64,000 nucleotides of DNA, from contig NZ_CP089928.1 of the NCBI RefSeq assembly GCF_021290385.1, positions 3,180,001-3,244,000 of the forward strand. Direction: 5' to 3'. A program made the position numbers and the translations under genes. The notes under the pieces were generated by a model. The model was not told where the DNA came from. It was given only the letters and a program-made list of their open reading frames with translations, and searched no databases. Positions 62,613 through 64,000 of this stretch are shown here, piece after piece. How positions within the stretch are numbered: position 1 is the stretch's first letter; the number at the start of each line of letters is the position of its first letter. The stretch comes from Microbulbifer sp. YPW16 (GTDB taxonomy: Bacteria > Pseudomonadota > Gammaproteobacteria > Pseudomonadales > Cellvibrionaceae).

Positions 62613-63680
62613 GTGAGCATTTATATTGACCCGGCAGTGGCCAGCAGTCTGCGGGGGTTTGAAATGCCCGAGCGGCTCGGGTTTGGCACGGTGATGGCGC
62701 CGGTAATGTTTCGTGCCGTCTGCCAGGACGGGTGCTGGAGCAGCGGTGAGCTGGTGCCCTATGCGCCGCTGGCGCTGGATCCGGCGGCCAAGGTGCTGCA
62801 CTACGCCCAGTCCTGTTTTGAAGGGATGAAAGCCTATCGCACCGGCAACGGCGGGGTGAGCCTCTTCCGCCCCGGGCGCAATGCTGAGCGGATGGCGCAC
62901 TCAGCGGAACGACTGTGCATGCCGCCGGTACCGGAGGCCCTTTTCATGGATGGTGTCCGTACTGTTGCCGCCTACTGCGCGAACCTGGTGCCGGCCAATA
63001 GCGGCGAGTCGCTGTACCTGCGCCCCTTCCTGATCGGTACGCAGCCCGACCTGAGCGTGTCGGCGAGCACCTCCTATGAATTTTATGTGATTGCCAGTCC
63101 CTCGGCGGCCTATCATGCCGGCCATATGCGCCTGTGGGTTGAGCGGGAGGATTCCCGCGCTGCCGTGGGTGGCACCGGCGATGCCAAGGTCGGGGGCAAT
63201 TACGCCGCATCGCTACTGAGTATCTCGCGGCTGAAAGCCCGCGGGTACGACCAGTCCCTGTGGCTCAACCCGGGCAACCGCCATACGGTGGACGAGCTGT
63301 CAGGCATGAACTTCTTTGCCGTCATGGAGGGAGAGCTGCACACACCGAAGCTCAATGGCTCGATTCTCGAGGGTGTTACCCGGGACTCCCTGATTGACCT
63401 GGCGCGATCCCAGGGCTACACCGTGCACGAGCGCGACATCGATATCGACGACCTGCTGGCGCTGGTCAGGTCCGGTACCTGCAGTGAGGCCTTCGCCTGT
63501 GGCACTGCAGCCATTATCAGCCCCATCAGCGTCTTCGGCGACGGTGACCAGCAGTATGAACTGGCGCAGGTACCGGGGCCTGTGTCCGAGCACCTGCGCC
63601 AGGCTTTGCTGGATATCCAGGAGGGCAGGGCGGATGACCGCTTTGGCTGGATGCAGCCGGTGTCCCCGGTTGAAGCCTGA
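62613..63680 (+). CDS. ilvE: Branched-chain amino acid aminotransferase
   Basis: This 355-residue class IV PLP enzyme of the larger (bacterial/eukaryotic type II) form catalyses the last step of Leu, Ile and Val synthesis. The start is the GTG preceded by AGGAGGT; longer frames upstream lack this. YAQSCFEGMKAYRTGNGGVSLF, LYLRPFLIGT, the PLP Lys192 in GDAKVGGNYAAS, and AFACGTAAIISPI are all family signatures. Regulation with leuA (6.7 kb) would be at the level of leucine supply; they are not linked here. Confidence 0.95.
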   Translation: MSIYIDPAVASSLRGFEMPERLGFGTVMAPVMFRAVCQDGCWSSGELVPYAPLALDPAAKVLHYAQSCFEGMKAYRTGNGGVSLFRPGRNAERMAHSAERLCMPPVPEALFMDGVRTVAAYCANLVPANSGESLYLRPFLIGTQPDLSVSASTSYEFYVIASPSAAYHAGHMRLWVEREDSRAAVGGTGDAKVGGNYAASLLSISRLKARGYDQSLWLNPGNRHTVDELSGMNFFAVMEGELHTPKLNGSILEGVTRDSLIDLARSQGYTVHERDIDIDDLLALVRSGTCSEAFACGTAAIISPISVFGDGDQQYELAQVPGPVSEHLRQALLDIQEGRADDRFGWMQPVSPVEA

Positions 63681-63893
63681 AGCACGCGGCTGTCACCGCT
63701 GACAGTCCGCCCCCCCATGGCATGGCCCCGGTGGTGGAAGCTCCGGGGCTTCTCCTTCCTGCGCCAGTTTCCCTGTCGGCCCCCTGCCACATTCCACTAC
63801 CGACGGGGCCGGGTTGATTGGTAGCACAGTTGTCCGGGGCTGTTTCCTGAAGAAACGTCATCACAGCCGATTGCGCTTAATCCAGCACAGCCG

Positions 63894-63921
63894 TTGACTT
63901 GTATGCCGGTAGTGATACAAC
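63894..63921 (+). promoter_or_regulatory. Probable promoter near window end
   Basis: TTGACT (63894-63899) is followed after 16 bases by TACAAC (63916-63921). It precedes the short frame starting at 63958. Confidence 0.5.
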
Positions 63922-63957
63922 TGGACGTGAGAATAAAAACAAGCTGGAACTTAGGGA

Positions 63958-64000
63958 ATGACCGCTGGTGGTATTCCTCACTTTGACAAGACGTATCCAG
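63958..64000 (+). CDS. Start of a gene cut by the window end
   Basis: An ATG preceded by TTAGGGA and a plausible promoter opens a frame (MTAGGIPHFDKTYP) that runs to the last base. Too short to identify. Confidence 0.4.
   Translation, partial: MTAGGIPHFDKTYP

Overview
The window is a chromosomal segment of a G+C-rich gammaproteobacterium. The rRNA sequences, the holD-rimI gene order, prfC, leuA and the envelope gene families would fit a marine Cellvibrionales-type organism (for example a relative of Microbulbifer). That placement is an inference from gene content, not from a database comparison.

Layout. 1-3400 is the 3' part of an rRNA operon: end of the 16S-23S spacer, complete 23S, complete 5S and a strong terminator. 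It is followed by two tandem hairpin-plus-terminator repeats that may be small RNAs (3525-3807). 4.1-19.7 kb is housekeeping: a PP2C phosphatase, a thiol peroxidase with an OhrR-type regulator, leuA behind a possible leucine leader peptide, a holD-like gene with rimI, a MATE exporter, a hydrolase, aminopeptidase P, prfC, and a run of acyltransferase, TSUP transporter and M28 peptidase genes.

20.0-26.1 kb is an A+T-richer accessory island. Six attC-like sites separate small promoterless genes for membrane, secreted or lipoprotein products, so it reads as an integron cassette array. No integrase gene lies in the window (a CALIN-type array). An IS3-family element with two nonsense codons in orfB sits exactly at one cassette junction. 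Decayed genes continue to 27.1 kb, and a secreted trypsin-like protease and other accessory genes continue to about 31 kb.

31-46 kb is mixed: SDR, a diguanylate cyclase, an LplT-PlsC fusion, an Xre regulator with its membrane partner and operator, glutamate dehydrogenase, an ATP-grasp enzyme next to a large unrecognised protein with a papain-like Cys/His/Asn pattern, GlpQ and an acyl-CoA ligase.

46.4-62.0 kb is the most interesting region. Thirteen genes on the minus strand look like one envelope machine: a TolQ/ExbB/MotA-type channel subunit; two paralogous proteins that fuse an ExbD/MotB-like transmembrane helix (with a conserved Asp) to a coiled coil and a von Willebrand A domain; an Hsp70/actin-like protein with an FHA-like tail; a five-PEGA-repeat protein with a sulfatase-modifying-factor-like domain that lacks the catalytic cysteines; a TPR-PEGA protein; a TonB-C-like TPR protein; a poly-Ser lipoprotein; three other lipoproteins; an M48 metallopeptidase lipoprotein; and a small acidic secreted protein. 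I infer a proton-motive-force-driven trans-envelope system whose force-bearing element is a vWA domain. I know of no named system with this composition. The window ends with ilvE and the first codons of another gene.
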